A stretch of DNA of 64,000 nucleotides from Limanda limanda (lineage: Eukaryota > Chordata > Actinopteri > Pleuronectiformes > Pleuronectidae), in assembly GCF_963576545.1 (NCBI RefSeq), contig NC_083638.1:28989900-29053899 (forward strand). The letters run 5' to 3'. Under the pieces are notes generated by a model. The model was not told the origin of the DNA, searched no databases, and saw nothing but the letters and a program-made list of their open reading frames with translations. Numbering within the stretch: the stretch's first letter is position 1; every line of letters starts with the position of its first letter. Positions 46,347 through 58,378 of the stretch are shown in pieces. The position numbers and the translations under genes were made by a program.

Positions 46347-49300
46347 TATTCATCTTGAACCAATATATCTTGCCTGCTATGCCCACTGGGGGGTTCTGCA
46401 CGTGTTCCCTGTTTTATCTTAGCATGCTGCTTGGCTAATCCAGGGAACATCCAAAGAATGTAGCTGTCCGTGCCACGTATAACTGTATTCCCATTTGTGC
46501 AATAAATAGTTAAATCATGAAGAAGTGTTCGTGACTGAGCTACTGTTTTATGATTTGTTCTGTTTTATAACAAAGAAAAAAATTATTAGATTAACAAGGT
46601 TTTTACTTTATGAATTTGCCTTGTGCAAGGGCATTGGGAAGAGGACTGTATGTCCACAACTTCTCCAAGTGTCTTAAGATCAATCTATATTGTTTCTTGT
46701 CCTTATTTTTGTCGTTTATTTGGTGCTTTTCATACTTCATAGAATCATAGGTCGTACCCTCCACCCCCTGTGATCCAAGTAGGTGCAGTCTCACCACTGA
46801 GCAATGAACTGTTTAATTTGAAGTGATTCGACTTTTTTCCCTTCTCTTTAGTTCATGCACTTAAGGCAGTTTGATGGATGCACTTTACTTTTTCTGGAAA
46901 CAGCTAATGTTCCCTGTCAGTCTAAATATATCTAATGCAATCTGCTGCATCCCAGCTCTGACTGGAGTCCTGCCTTTACTGTACTAAGCTGTTGTTGTTC
47001 ACTCTGAGGTTCTCAGTGAACTCAGATATAGTTAGTGCTGCTGTTGAATTATTTGTTATATTCTAAAGGTGTGTCAAATCTTTTCTCAGCACCCGCTGAC
47101 TTAAAGACAGTGTATGTAGTTAGTGAATGTATGTTTATAACATAATCTAAAAATTCAAGCTAGTATTAGGGCCACTTAAAGGAAAAGCAATTTTTAGATT
47201 TTAAGATGAAAGTCATAATAATAGGAGATCATCACCAAATTTTGAAAGTAGTGGTGAAAAGGTAGCATTTATAATTCATGGAAAACAGCTTAGTTTGCCA
47301 TTGACATGTGAATATGATGCCAGTATTTTGGGAGGACAGATATTTTTATGGAAAGCCGGTAGAAGTTTGGAGCTTACAGGACACAGACACATCATACCCA
47401 GCATCTTTTCTTCCTGTTGAGCGGATTGCTGGTAGATGTGTGGTTAACAAATCCTCTGTGCATTTAACCAGCACAATTGAAAAACTGACTGTAATCATGC
47501 CACTCTGTACAGTGGTTGAGATTCAGGATTGTTTTGGATGATGTTGAGAAAAACAACAGCGTGTTCTTTACTTCTTTAATGAGAAGAAGAGCCAAACTCA
47601 GTTTTGCTCAATTTAAGAATTTATTTAGGAAAGCAATGAACAGGTTACGGCAAAAGACAATGGGTGCCAGTACATTAAGTGTATCAGAGCGCGATGGACA
47701 TCCGGTGTCTGTCCATTTTATACTGTAGATCTTCGTTCCTCCCTCCTCGGAAGTGCGCACGCGTAGGCCATCCTCCTGGCTTTTGGAATACGGAAGTAGA
47801 ACAGGGAGACACTCCCAATGCATCTATAGTCGCTAAGACAACGAGTTTTACTACAAGAACGTCCTTCACCCAAAGATGCGATGTGGGCCAAAGGTGTTTA
47901 CAATTGGAGAAAAGATTATTATGTTTCAACTATTACAAAACAAACCTTCCTGTGTAAACATTCGCAACAACTTCACCAAAACAATGTCCCAAAATGTAGT
48001 CAACAACGTCACTCTGTCCAACCTCGAGACTTATCAAGACAGCTGTGGATTGACCAGTCTGAGACTGAAAAGATGATTATTTCGCTATATCGGCTGTAAG
48101 TTCTATTTGTACAGACATTCAAACGACTATACCAAATCAAGGCAACAGCAAAGTGACGTATATACATTCTAATTTGTAGATTAACCATTAGGAAGGAAAA
48201 GGTTATTATTCAATCATTTGTATAAAGCATAATATCTAACTAAAACTATTCCTAGCTTTATTGCTTAAGAGTTCAATCAGACACAGACTATAGTTAAAAG
48301 TTTAGAAATCCCAACAATGACAATAAAATTTTGAAACAAAGTGCATTGTTTCATTTGACAGCATTGACCTTTGTTCGTGGTATACAATGTAATTCATTAT
48401 AGCACACTTATATATTTTAAGCCTGGTGTACTCAGCCAGATAGTTTAGTTGGTGCCTCTTAGAAAAAGGTGTCATCTGCTCTGAGGGAAACTATCCTGAT
48501 TTGCATTTGTGAAGCTCAGAGAATTGTCATTTGCATGTGAAAACCTCCTCCATGCGTAGGAGCAGGGGGTCACCTCACAACAGATATCAGGCTTGAAAAC
48601 TGCAGGAAACAGGAGAGTTTCCTTTGCTGCCTGCAGATTCGTGTGAAAATCTGTTAACTGAAAAATGCGCCAACAATTTCCATGACACTTAATGACACAA
48701 ATTCTTCTTTTCACGCAGTCTTATTCTCTTGCTTCTCATTCATGTCATCATTTTGAAATATTTCTCTAAATTTAAATAACTACTTTTATCATTATGGCAC
48801 TGCCGTACTGAAAATTGGGGAAGCAAATGATTAAACAAAACACAGAGAGTTGGATTAGTGCGTAGGATTCATACTAAAAGTGTATGAGCAAAAAAAAGAT
48901 TCAGATTTATAAATCTATAGACATATAAGGCAGTGTTCACTTTATAAATCCTCTACCTTGAAACGTGTGTATAGTGAATCTGCCTCAAAGTCCCTACACG
49001 CCTATATTCAATTTTAAATGGTCAATACAAAGCACTTCATGAATATTAAATTATCCTGCTGACCAGTGGGCATCAAGCGATAAGAGGAAGAAGCACAACT
49101 CTCTAACACTGACACCGTGGAGCTTGTCAGTAGGTGGAGGTGAAGAAAGACAGATTGTTTGGTGGCCACAGAAGTGATGTCACTAATAGCGAAAATACAC
49201 TGATACACTGCTGCTGCTGATAATACAGCGAGTGAAAGTGAAAGTGAATAACTAAAACTCTAATTCAAAGGTGGAGACAAAACATTATCACTTCACACTG

Positions 49301-49930
49301 TCAGACTGTGGGGGAACTTGTATCGCCTGTTCGTACTTTCACATCTTCACATCAGTGGATCCTAACCTCCACTATGGGATACTATTTTGAAATAGAAGTT
49401 TGAAAATGAATAGATTTTCTTAATTTTAGTGAGTGATCTCCTGTACGCTCTGTGCACCGGATGGCACAGCCACGTTCACTGCAGCGATGTTACTCATACT
49501 TGATGAAACACGCACAGTCTTAGAAGATATAAAACTACTAATGACTCTGCTGTTTACTATTATCTGAACGTAATTTGCTGTAAATTGTTTATAAGTTTAT
49601 CAATTGAAGGTTCTTATGGATAGTTTTGTCACACAAGCACAACTAAAGCTGCTGGTTATAATGTTAACGATGAAGTAGATCAATAATCTGGCTTCAGTTC
49701 ACCTCCTCACGTCAGCATCGTCATTTTCCTGTTTCCAAGATGTTCTTAATGGCCAGACTTTTTGTGGAAGAGCGCACATTCTCCCTTCATGTTTGTTGTT
49801 ATAAATCCCAACGTTTGCGCGGGAAGTGGCGTACGCAATGGTTATAAGCAGCATGATGTTACAGCAGCATGTACGCAAACCTCTCTACTAACTTCCCACT
49901 GCTGTCAAACCTATGACACACTCTAACTAT
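46347..49930. other. Unassigned 3.6-kb stretch
   Basis: No gene is firmly supported. A plus-strand frame at 47308-47541 (MNMMPVFWEDRYFYGKPVEV and on) is richer in charged and aromatic residues than chance frames nearby and might be a transposon protein tail, but I do not recognise the domain. Conventional repeats are not obvious. Confidence 0.35.
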
Positions 49931-49954
49931 AGCTGCGTGTGTGTGTGTGAGTGA

Positions 49955-50684
49955 GATGCGAGGGACGTTCGCTGTCTCCCGGAGAGATGAGCACTCTTGT
50001 GTTTTTGGTGTGGAAAGACGTGAATTGTATTCGTTCGCAAGTCATACAGACTGGTTTTGTTATTTTCACTTTACATTAACACTTAAAGTTTAGTGCAGTG
50101 TAATTGTTTGCCGTGATAATTAAATGTTAGTGTGATAATAAATGACAATTTCAAACCATACAAACTGTCATGTTGTACTGTATTTAATAGAGGTTTACTT
50201 TACTGTAAAGTAGGTGTGAATGTTAAGTGAAAATAACGGGGCCAGTCATTGTGACTTGTGGACGGATGTGGTTCGCGTCTTTCTGTGCTGGAAACACGGA
50301 GTGTTCATTTCTCCGGGAGACAGTGAACGTCCCTCTCATCTCCAGCGCTCCTCTACTGAGCCAATGCAGGTCTCGTGAAACATTTTCCAAAGACTCGTAC
50401 CCGAAGACCCAGTCGGGAAATGAACGAATCATTTCTGCTTCCTTGACTGAGCCTATGGAACAGTCCCGATGCGCAGTGAACCTGAGTGACTGAGAGACAG
50501 AGAGCTGTTCTGTGAGTGAGTGAGCAGAGCCGTGTGTGAATGGGAGGAGCGCTGTGACGCTGTGTGAGGATTTTCATTCAGTCCGAGCACAGATAATGAC
50601 TCCGATTACTCATATTATAATCGTACTCGGCAAAAGTGCTTTATCCGTACCGGATACTCGTTTCAGCCGAGTATCCGGCTCATC

Positions 50685-50693
<9 letters not shown>
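49955..50693. repeat. Fold-back repeat related to the 45.8-kb MITE
   Basis: The arm 49955-50080 is repeated in reverse at 50222-50345, with words such as GAGGGACGTTCGCTGTCTCC in one and its complement in the other. The right end reads GGCTCATCTCTA, the same terminus as the 533-bp MITE. Its left terminus is missing, so no target duplication can be scored. Confidence 0.75.

Positions 50694-50716
<23 letters not shown>
50692..50716. repeat. AT microsatellite at the LINE edge
   Basis: A run of TA units joins the MITE terminus to the truncated LINE reverse transcriptase frame. Confidence 0.85.
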
Positions 50717-50721
<5 letters not shown>

Positions 50722-52800
50722 AGGACATCATCTGCAAATAAGGAAATAATGTGGTTTTCCTCACCCATCCCAAATATATCAGGGTTAGTTCTGATGACCT
50801 CGGCCAGAGGTTCAATAAACAGTATAAACAGTAAAGGTGACAGGGGGCACCCCTGTCTGCATCCCCTGCGCACCGGGAAGCCATCAGACATCAAGCCATT
50901 TGTATTAACTGTGGCTATTGGGTCTGAATAGAAGGTTTTAATCATGTTAATGAAATTAGAGCCCAGGCCGAATTTTGCTAACACCAGAAACAGAAAAGAC
51001 CATTCTACCCGGTCGAAAGCCTTTTCAGCATTAAGGGAGACTATAAGTGCTGGATTTTTATGTGTGTTAAGATACTGAACAACATTAAGAACGCGACGTA
51101 CATTTTCTGTGCCATATCTTGATTTTACAAACCCTGCTTCATCTGGGTTTATTATTTTCAGAAGGATGTTTTCCAATCTCTGAGCCAATACCCTTGCAAT
51201 AATTTTGTTACCCACATTGAGGAGACTAATAGGCCTTAATGATGAACAATCTAAAGGGTTTTATCTTTTTTTTAAAGTAAACTATTGGAAGCGTATCTCC
51301 AGGAGGGGGGCATGCCATCTCTCAAGATACCATTAACGGCAGGCATAAAAATTATGCGGATCTCTGGCCACAATTTCTTAAAATATTCCAGTGGAAACCC
51401 GTCAGGGCCTGGACACTTCCCATTTGGCATAGACTGAATTGCAGCCTAGACCTTCTCTGGAGTGAATGCAGCGTCTAAGCTGGAGCGATCCTCCTCTGCA
51501 ATAGTAGGTAAATGGACATTGTTCAAATATGAAGCAATATCAGTCTCGTCAGCCTTATCTGTACTATACAGGGATTTATAAAAATCCCAGAAAGTACTAT
51601 TGACAATCGTTGGATCATATGTGACATCCCCATTCTGTGTTCTTATCATATTAATTGAGCGATCATTATTTTGATTTTTCAGTTGGTGGGCAAGCAGGCG
51701 ACTGGACTTATTGCCAAATTCATAATATTTCTGTTTAGTGTAAAGTAACTATTTCTGAACATGACGAGTACGATCCAAGTTAAGTGCAGTCTTGACAGCG
51801 ACTAGCACCTTTAAGTTTGCTAGAGTAGGTGACTGTTTATGTATCTGCTCCAGCCTAGTCAATTCTTTTTCTAAGGTTCTTTCTGTTTTCCTAAAGCTTT
51901 TTTCTGATGAGAGCTGTAGGATATAAGGTAACCACGTAAAGTGGCTTTAGCTGCATCCCAGATCAAAGCAGAGGACACTGGAGAGCTTTTATCGTCAAGC
52001 CAGAATTGTGATTAGTTGTTCCGGACAAAAACGCAAAAAGAGTCACTATTTAAAAATGACGTGTTGAATCTCCAAGTGGGAGTTATAGGAATGTTAAATA
52101 ATGGGTTAATGCATAGATGTACCGGAGCGTGGTCTGATAAAACAATAGAGTCTATACAGCAAGTCTGGACAGAGTGTAAAAAGTCTTTGGGAATAAAAAA
52201 ATAGTCAAGTCTAGAATACGAGTTGTGGGGATGTTAATAAAACGTGTAGTCTCTCATTTTAGGATTTAAATGTCGCCATATATCTATCAATCCGGTATCT
52301 GTGCATACAATTTTAAGGACAGCAGACGCTCTTTGCAGAGGAGGATTTATCAAGAGAAATGTTCATTATACAATTCAAATCGCTGGCTAGGAAGCCTAAG
52401 CCCTTGCAGTGATGGTTAACCATCAAAATTTTTGCGACATAAACTGGGGTGAATCAATATTTGGTGCATAAATATTGAGAATAGTTATATGTTGTTCAAG
52501 AATCGAACCCTTAATCAAAATAAATCTCCCCTCTGAGTCCTTTTCTTCATGTTCCAAGATGAAGGGAAGGTTCTTATTTATAAGAATGGCTGTACCTTTT
52601 TTTATTCTGTGAATGGGAAAAAAAGTAAACTTTGCCTACCCAGTCCCTCTTAACTTTCAAATGTTCTGTATCAGATAGCCTAGTTTCCTGAAGTATATAA
52701 GCCAGATGAGATTTTTGTTTTTTCAAATATGTTAAAATCTTCTTCCTTTTAATTACATGGCCCAGTCCCTGGACATTCCAAGTAGTAAGTTTAAGTGAAA
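50694..52800 (-). pseudogene. L1 ORF2: endonuclease and RT remnants
   Basis: The region 52800-51700 carries endonuclease fragments in several frames, with many stops. From 51215 to 50694 one frame is open and holds reverse transcriptase motifs: DEAGFVKSRYG, VSLNAEKAFDRVEW (normally VSLDAEKAFD), GCRQGCPLSPLLF and the catalytic SLFADDVLLF. The Asp in the DAEKAFD motif is Asn here. The thumb and C-terminal parts are missing. The original enzyme copies LINE RNA at a nicked chromosomal target. Confidence 0.85.
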
Positions 52801-53401
52801 TGAAACACGAAAAATGTAAACAGCAGTGCTTACCTCCTCTATCCTGTCCCCGAACGACAGGAAAAAACTACCCCAAAAGAAGTCACTGGGCATACTTAAC
52901 CTAGTCCAAATCCTAGTTAGCAGATAGATCACAGGAACAACTAGGACACCCAAAACAGTGTCCACAACCCAGGCTGAATAATATACAGCACTAAGAGACA
53001 CCCCAGAATAATGGGTTTCCAAGTTTTGCTTGGACCACAACATTAGTGCAAAGTGAATACAGACTACACACAGAGCTGATACGATAAGGATATATGAATT
53101 AACAAAACTAAATTAAAAGTGCAAGTGCTGTATTTGTGACAAAAAGAGAAAAAAAAGCACTGCAGTAGAGTATGAAATCACTCTAAATATAATACAAAAT
53201 GAGAATAAAATAAAAGCACCTTATTCCCAAGGGAAAAAACTAAGAGTTGATCAATCAGCTCTGTTGATATTAAACTATTCTCTCAAAGTCCATGTGGTGC
53301 TCACAGAGAAATACACAATGTTCAGTGGGGGCTCCGTGTGCATGTGAAGTCTTTCCTTTTCCATTGTAACTGGTAACAACAGAGATGCAGAAGAAATTAC
53401 C

Positions 53402-54338
53402 TCATTTAAGGGTATCCAGAAATGCGGCCGCAGACTCAGGGGTGTCGAAAAGGCAAATCTGCCCTTCATGGAGACACCGGAGGTGGGCTGGGTAGGCAAA
53501 TCCACGGTATTTATTATGACGAGCCAGCGCTTTCCCCATGGTGTCAAACTCTCGCCGCCTTCGCAGGACCGCCGCTGACAGGGTAGAACCGCAGCAGGGA
53601 GCCGCCATGGTGGATGTTGCGTTTCTTTAGCGCTGCTCTGAGCACAGCCTCTCTTTGGGAATATCGCAGAAACCGGACCAAGACGCTTCTCGGGGGCTTG
53701 TCCGGGGCCGGAGGGGGAGCCAGGGCCCGATGGGCAAGTTCAATCTCTAGCGGGGGGTAATCAGCAGGCAGGCCGATTAAAGTTGGTAATGTTGTCTGAA
53801 GAAAGTCTACAAGCGGGATGGTGCCCTCCGTCTTCTCTGGTAGGTTGATAATTTTCAGATTTTTGCGACGGCCACGGTTTTCTAGGTCGTCAATTTTCAG
53901 CAGCAGCTGCTTCCCTGTTTTTTCCACGGCGGTTGTGCAGGTGTCATGGGCACTGTGGCTGTCCTCCGTGGCAGAGACCCTCTCCTCGACCTCCTCCATG
54001 CACTTTTCCAGGTCCGTCACTCGGTTAGACAGAGCCGACAAGGAGCTCTCCACCGAAGTGACAGATACTTTTATTTCGTTCAGTGCACAGTCAATGGTGT
54101 CTAGGCGAGCGCCGACTGAGTCATCCATGTCGTTCACCCGAGAGGCCACAGACTTTACTTCGGCTAAGATCTGCTCCATAGTTGCTTGATCAGTTAGCGT
54201 TAGCTCTGAGACGTTAGCCTCACCTTGGTTGGCCTCACTCGGGACACGTGGGACCGTTTGTCGAGTGGTTCTCTTCTTAGCGGCGGGGCCCGACGGTGAA
54301 AAAATAGGTAAATCTTTATCGCGTTGCGGTTTGGGCAT
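53402..54338 (-). pseudogene. L1 ORF1 protein, one frameshift
   Basis: The frame starts MPKPQRDKDLPIFSP and gives 264 residues. Residues of about 50-150 form a heptad-rich coiled coil (for example ALSNRVTDLEKCMEEVEERV). This is followed by LENRGRRKNLKIINLPE, the start of the RNA-binding RRM-like domain of L1 ORF1 proteins. Near 53570 the frame shifts, and the C-terminal domain continues as FDTMGKALARHNKYRGFAYP to about 53402. ORF1 proteins bind LINE RNA as trimers. Apart from the shift the sequence is well preserved. Confidence 0.85.
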
Positions 54339-54422
54339 CGCTGAGGTACAATTCGACCGACGGTGCTGAGTTTATATAGAAAAAGTTATTAATTTATTTG
54401 TAGCCTGGAGCGGAGAAAAGTC

Positions 54423-55925
54423 TCAAGCGTCCATCTTGATCCGGATCCGGAAGTGATGAGTAAGTAGGTTTAATGAGCTTTAGTTTTGAAAAACTTCGCT
54501 CAGCAGAGGCAACTGTAACAGGGAGAGTTAATGCAATTCGAAGAGCAACCCAGAGATTTGGATACACCTCTTGAAGGCATTTCTCATCGAGAAATGTGAG
54601 CACCTTCATGGCAGTTCTCTGTGGTGGCAGTTGTGGAAGGTTGATGATTTCCTGAACCATCTCAAGTCCATCAATATCAGAACTTCCTTTCTCAGTCAGT
54701 GTCTTCTGCACTTCAATGCAGTTTTTTTTGTAAGTCCTCCTTTGACATTTCGTCCACTCTGCTGAAATCAAGCAGCACTCCAAATTTGTCTCTGACCTGG
54801 GTCATGGTCTCAAAACGCTCCTGCAGTGACATCAAAGCTGAGTCCACAACACTATTGAAAATTTTTACCTCAAGCCTTTTGAGGGCATCACTGAAGGGTT
54901 CGTCAGCAGCCTCATATGCAAACTGCCTTTTTGTGTTCCTGAGCCTTTTCTCCTTGAGCTCCGGCTCTATGTTCATGGCCTTGCAAAGGTCCTTGGCAGT
55001 TGACACTGCCTCAGCAAACCCAGAGTGCCTGTATCTGGAGAGGGAGGTTTTGGCATTGTCAATGAGCCTGATAGCAATGTCAAGTTGCATTGAACTAGTC
55101 TGCAGAAGCTTGTTTACTTGGTTAGTTGCCGTAAGAATTTCACACCAGACAACAGAACAGATCAGAAATCTAAAAGAGGCCACCTCTTCTGCCAGGGCTT
55201 GAGCCTCTATTTTTGCGACTGGCTCATTGACTGTTTCCCTAGCCTCGATGAGCGCATTTCTGATTTCTTTAATTTGGCTTCTGGCAGCTGTGACACTCTT
55301 AAGCCTGCTCTCCCACCTCACATCACTCCATGATTTCACAGTCAGGCTTACGTGTTTTGTCAAGATGATCCATCGCTGTGTAGCTCCTGAGAAGAAACGA
55401 AATAGCTTCTGCAAATAGCCAAAAAAGCCAGTGGCATCCCTGGACGACTTGGCAGCATCAGCTATGACAAGATTCATCGAATGAGCTGCGCAAGGAACAA
55501 ACAACGCCCTCGAATAACATTGTAACAGCTGGGCCTGAACTCCTTGCTTCTTCCCCTTCATGTTTGCTCCATTGTCATAGGCCTGTCCGCAGCAATTATC
55601 AAACGGGATGTTGAGTTCCTTCAACTTGTCTAGAAGGACAGTAGACAGGTTCAGGCCAGTTGCTTCAACCACCTCCATTAAACAAGCCAACTTCTCATGA
55701 TCTTCTATCCATTTGAGAGTGTTTTGAATTGTAGGCTACTATGAAACGCCCTGCCATCTAATCCCCTTGGACAATTAAAATCTGATGGGATTTTAAATGG
55801 ACCTCTTCGTACTATTTCAACACGATCTGCGTCTAAAACGTGTGGCGGCCAAAGAGCAGAATCAGTTGGAGGGGGCACACAGGTCTCTACATTGTCACCT
55901 GCTGATGGACTCTCAATGACAGGAC
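54423..55925 (-). pseudogene. ZMYM1-like hAT transposase, core and C terminus
   Basis: A 325-residue open frame (55690-54713) encodes KELNIPFDNCCGQAYDNGAN, VPCAAHSMNLVIADAAKSS and VRWESRLKSVTAARSQIKEI, the central part of a hAT transposase of the ZMYM1-like group. After a frame change it continues to LTLPVTVASAERSFSKLKLI, the dimerisation motif, where the LINE begins. Upstream, 55925-55690 holds a TTF-type finger start (DRVEIVRRGPFKIPS). An internal segment between the finger and the core is missing. Further N-terminal pieces lie at 56167-56240, 59546-59633 and 63349-63436. Confidence 0.8.
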
Positions 55926-56166
55926 TTGTAAATGGTAAATGGATTTGTATTTATATAGCGCTTTGCTAGTCTGATGATGACCACTCAAAGCGCTTTACAG
56001 TACAGTTTCACATGCACACACACATTCATACAGTGCATCTACTTGCAGCACTTATTGAGGGTTCAGCATCTTGCCCAAGGACACTTCGGCATGCAGATGG
56101 TTCAGGCCGACCTTCAGGTTGGAGGACGACCACTCTACCCCTCAGCCACAGCCGCCCTCTTGTGCT
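55926..56166. repeat. Dispersed fish repeat in the hAT exon
   Basis: It begins GGTAAATGGATTTGTATTTA with TATAGCGCTTT and includes ACTCAAAGCGCTTTACAG and a CA run, a repeat I recognise as widespread in teleosts. It interrupts a coding stretch. Class uncertain. Confidence 0.6.
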
Positions 56167-56240
56167 TTCAGAGGTGGTGGTTCTCTGCGGATCTGTCCCT
56201 AAACTGCTGGTTGAGGGTTGTTCATCATCAGGGCTTGGTA
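56167..56240 (-). pseudogene. ZMYM1-like hAT, acidic N-terminal piece
   Basis: One minus-strand frame reads SPDDEQPSTSSLGTDPQ, a low-complexity head typical of this hAT group. It lies between the dispersed repeat and the hAT at 56249. Confidence 0.5.
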
Positions 56241-56623
56241 ATCTAGAGCAGAGGTCTTCAACAGGGGGTCCGCAACCCCTATGGGGTCCGCGGAGGTACT
56301 GCAGGGGGGTCGCGAAATCTTTGGTTGATTAGACAATTTTTTATAATTTTTTTTTTTTTTTTCCACGAATTTAAATGTCTTTCAATACACATTAACATGC
56401 ATCCAACATATTGTGAGGCTGATTTGACCCTCTGCCTGACAACCTCCATCCATCCAAGATTAGATAAGTTGTGTGCTACCCATCAGGGTCCGACATCTCC
56501 CTAATGTGGGAGTATGTGTGCCACCCACAGATAGCTTAAGGATTCACTGTCTCTTCTACATCTATGTTTAAAATAAAAACATGAATCTGTGAATGACTTT
56601 AATAGCTCAGTATGCAAGATGTA

Positions 56624-58121
56624 CAGTGGGTATGGAAAGTATTCAGACCCCTTTAAATATTCCACTCTTTGTTTCATTGCAGCAATTTGCAAAAATCAAA
56701 AAAGTTAATTTTTTATCTTGACAGAAAAAACAGAAATGTAGAAATTTTTGCAAATTTATTAAAAAAGAAAAACTGAAATATCACATGGTCATAAGTATTC
56801 AGACCCTTTGCTGTGACACTCATAGTTAACTCACATGCTGTCCATTTCTTCTGATCCTCCTTGAGATGGTTCTACTCCTTCATTGGAGTCCAGCTGTGTT
56901 TAATTAAACTGATTGGACTTGATTAGGAAAGGCACACACCTGTCTATATAAGACCTTACAGCTCACAGTGCATGTCAGAGCAAATGAGAATCATGAGGTC
57001 GAATGAACTGCCCAAGGAGCTCAGAGACAGAATTGTGGCAAGGCACAGATCTGGCCAAGGTTACAAAATAATTTCTGCAGCACTCAAGGTTCCTAAGAGC
57101 ACAGTGGCCTCCATAATCCTTAAATGGAAGAAGTTTGGGACGACCAGAACTCTTCCTAGGCATGGCTGTCCAGCCAAACTGAGCAATCGTGGGAGAAGAG
57201 CCTTGGTGAGAGAGGTAAAGAAGAACCCAAAGATCACTGTGGCTGAGCTCCAGAGATGCAATAGGGAGATGGGAGAAAGTTCCACAAAGTCAACTATCAC
57301 TGCAGTCCTCCAGCAGTCGAGGCTTTATGGCAGAGTGGCCCGACGGAAGCCTCTCCTCAGTGCAAGACATATGAAAGCCTGCATAGAGTTTGCCAAAAAA
57401 CACATGAAGGACTCCCAGATTATGAAAAATAAGATTCTCTGGTCTGATGAGACCAAGTTTGAATTTGTTGGCGTTAATTCTAAGCGGTATGTGTGGAGAA
57501 AACCAGGCACTGCTCATCACCTGCCCAATACAATCCCAACAGTGGTGAAACATGGTGGTGGCAGCATCATGCTATGGGGGTGTTTTTCAGCTGCAGGGAC
57601 AGGACGACTGGTTGCAATTGAAGGAAAGATGAATGCGGCCAAGTACAGAGATATCCTGGAAGAAAACCTCTTCCAGAGTGCTCTGGACCTCAGACTGGGC
57701 CGACGGTTCACCTTCCAACAAGGCAATGACCCTAAGCACACAGCTAAAATAACAAAGGAGTGGCTTCGGAACAACTATGTGACCATTCTTGACTGGCCCA
57801 GCCAGAGCCCTGACCTAAACCCAATTGAGCATCTCTGGAGAGACCTGAAAATGGCTGTCCACCAACGTTCACCATCCAACCTGACGGAACTGGAGAGGAT
57901 CTGCAAGGAAGAATGGCAGAGGATCCCCAAATCCAGGTGTGAAAAACTCGTTGCATCATTCCCAAGAAGACTCATGGCTCATGACCCGTTTTTTTCTGTC
58001 AATATGGGGTGCTGAGTGTACATTGATGAGAAATAAAATGAACTTTTTTGATTCTAGCAAATGGCTGCAATGAAACAGAGTGAAAAATGTAAAGGGGTCT
58101 GAATACTTTCCGTACCCACTG
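56624..58121 (+). mobile_element. Full-length Tc1 element, 1498 bp
   Basis: Both ends carry CAGTGGGTA(T/C)GGAAAGTAT and match for about 100 bp. TA stands at 56622-56623 and 58122-58123. An inner direct repeat GTATTCAGACC at about 56793 in the left end recalls the IR/DR layout. The interior has one uninterrupted transposase gene. Confidence 0.97.
56972..58015 (+). CDS. Tc1 transposase, 347 aa, second Asp lost
   Basis: The protein starts MSEQMRIMRSNELPKELRDR. Residues of about 10-115 form the paired helix-turn-helix region (GYKIISAALKVPKSTVASII is the first recognition part). The DDE core has LWSDETKFEF with the first Asp, and NPIEHLWRDL with the Glu. The second site reads QQGNDPKHTA where Tc1 enzymes have QDNDPKH; the codon at the catalytic Asp is GGC instead of GAC. 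The frame is otherwise complete and of normal family length. The enzyme normally excises and integrates at TA sites. With the Asp replaced by Gly it should bind its ends but not cut. The upstream sequence has no other likely start. Confidence 0.93.
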   Translation: MSEQMRIMRSNELPKELRDRIVARHRSGQGYKIISAALKVPKSTVASIILKWKKFGTTRTLPRHGCPAKLSNRGRRALVREVKKNPKITVAELQRCNREMGESSTKSTITAVLQQSRLYGRVARRKPLLSARHMKACIEFAKKHMKDSQIMKNKILWSDETKFEFVGVNSKRYVWRKPGTAHHLPNTIPTVVKHGGGSIMLWGCFSAAGTGRLVAIEGKMNAAKYRDILEENLFQSALDLRLGRRFTFQQGNDPKHTAKITKEWLRNNYVTILDWPSQSPDLNPIEHLWRDLKMAVHQRSPSNLTELERICKEEWQRIPKSRCEKLVASFPRRLMAHDPFFSVNMGC

Positions 58122-58378
58122 TATGTTTATAAATGGCAGTGGCATGGCCACCCTGTACCTTGCACATGTTAAAATTAAAAACATGAATATATGTTCCCGT
58201 GTATTAATTGAATAGCTTAGTATTGAATGCACAATATCAGGGTAGTTATGTTTATACATGGCACTAGGCCCAATGTAATATAAAACACAATTTTATACAA
58301 TATATATAGTAGGGGGTCCCTGCTCCATCTCTCCATCTGTTTGGGGGTCCTTGGCCTGAAAAACGTTAAAGACCCCTG

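Larger units (their letters stand above)
50694..54420 (-). mobile_element. L1-clade LINE, 3'-truncated
   Basis: On the minus strand ORF1 is followed by a degraded ORF2 that stops inside the reverse transcriptase, at the AT repeat. LINEs usually lose their 5' end, so loss of the 3' end here points to later deletion. The 5' end lies in the C-terminal part of a hAT gene. The target duplication cannot be checked. Confidence 0.85.
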
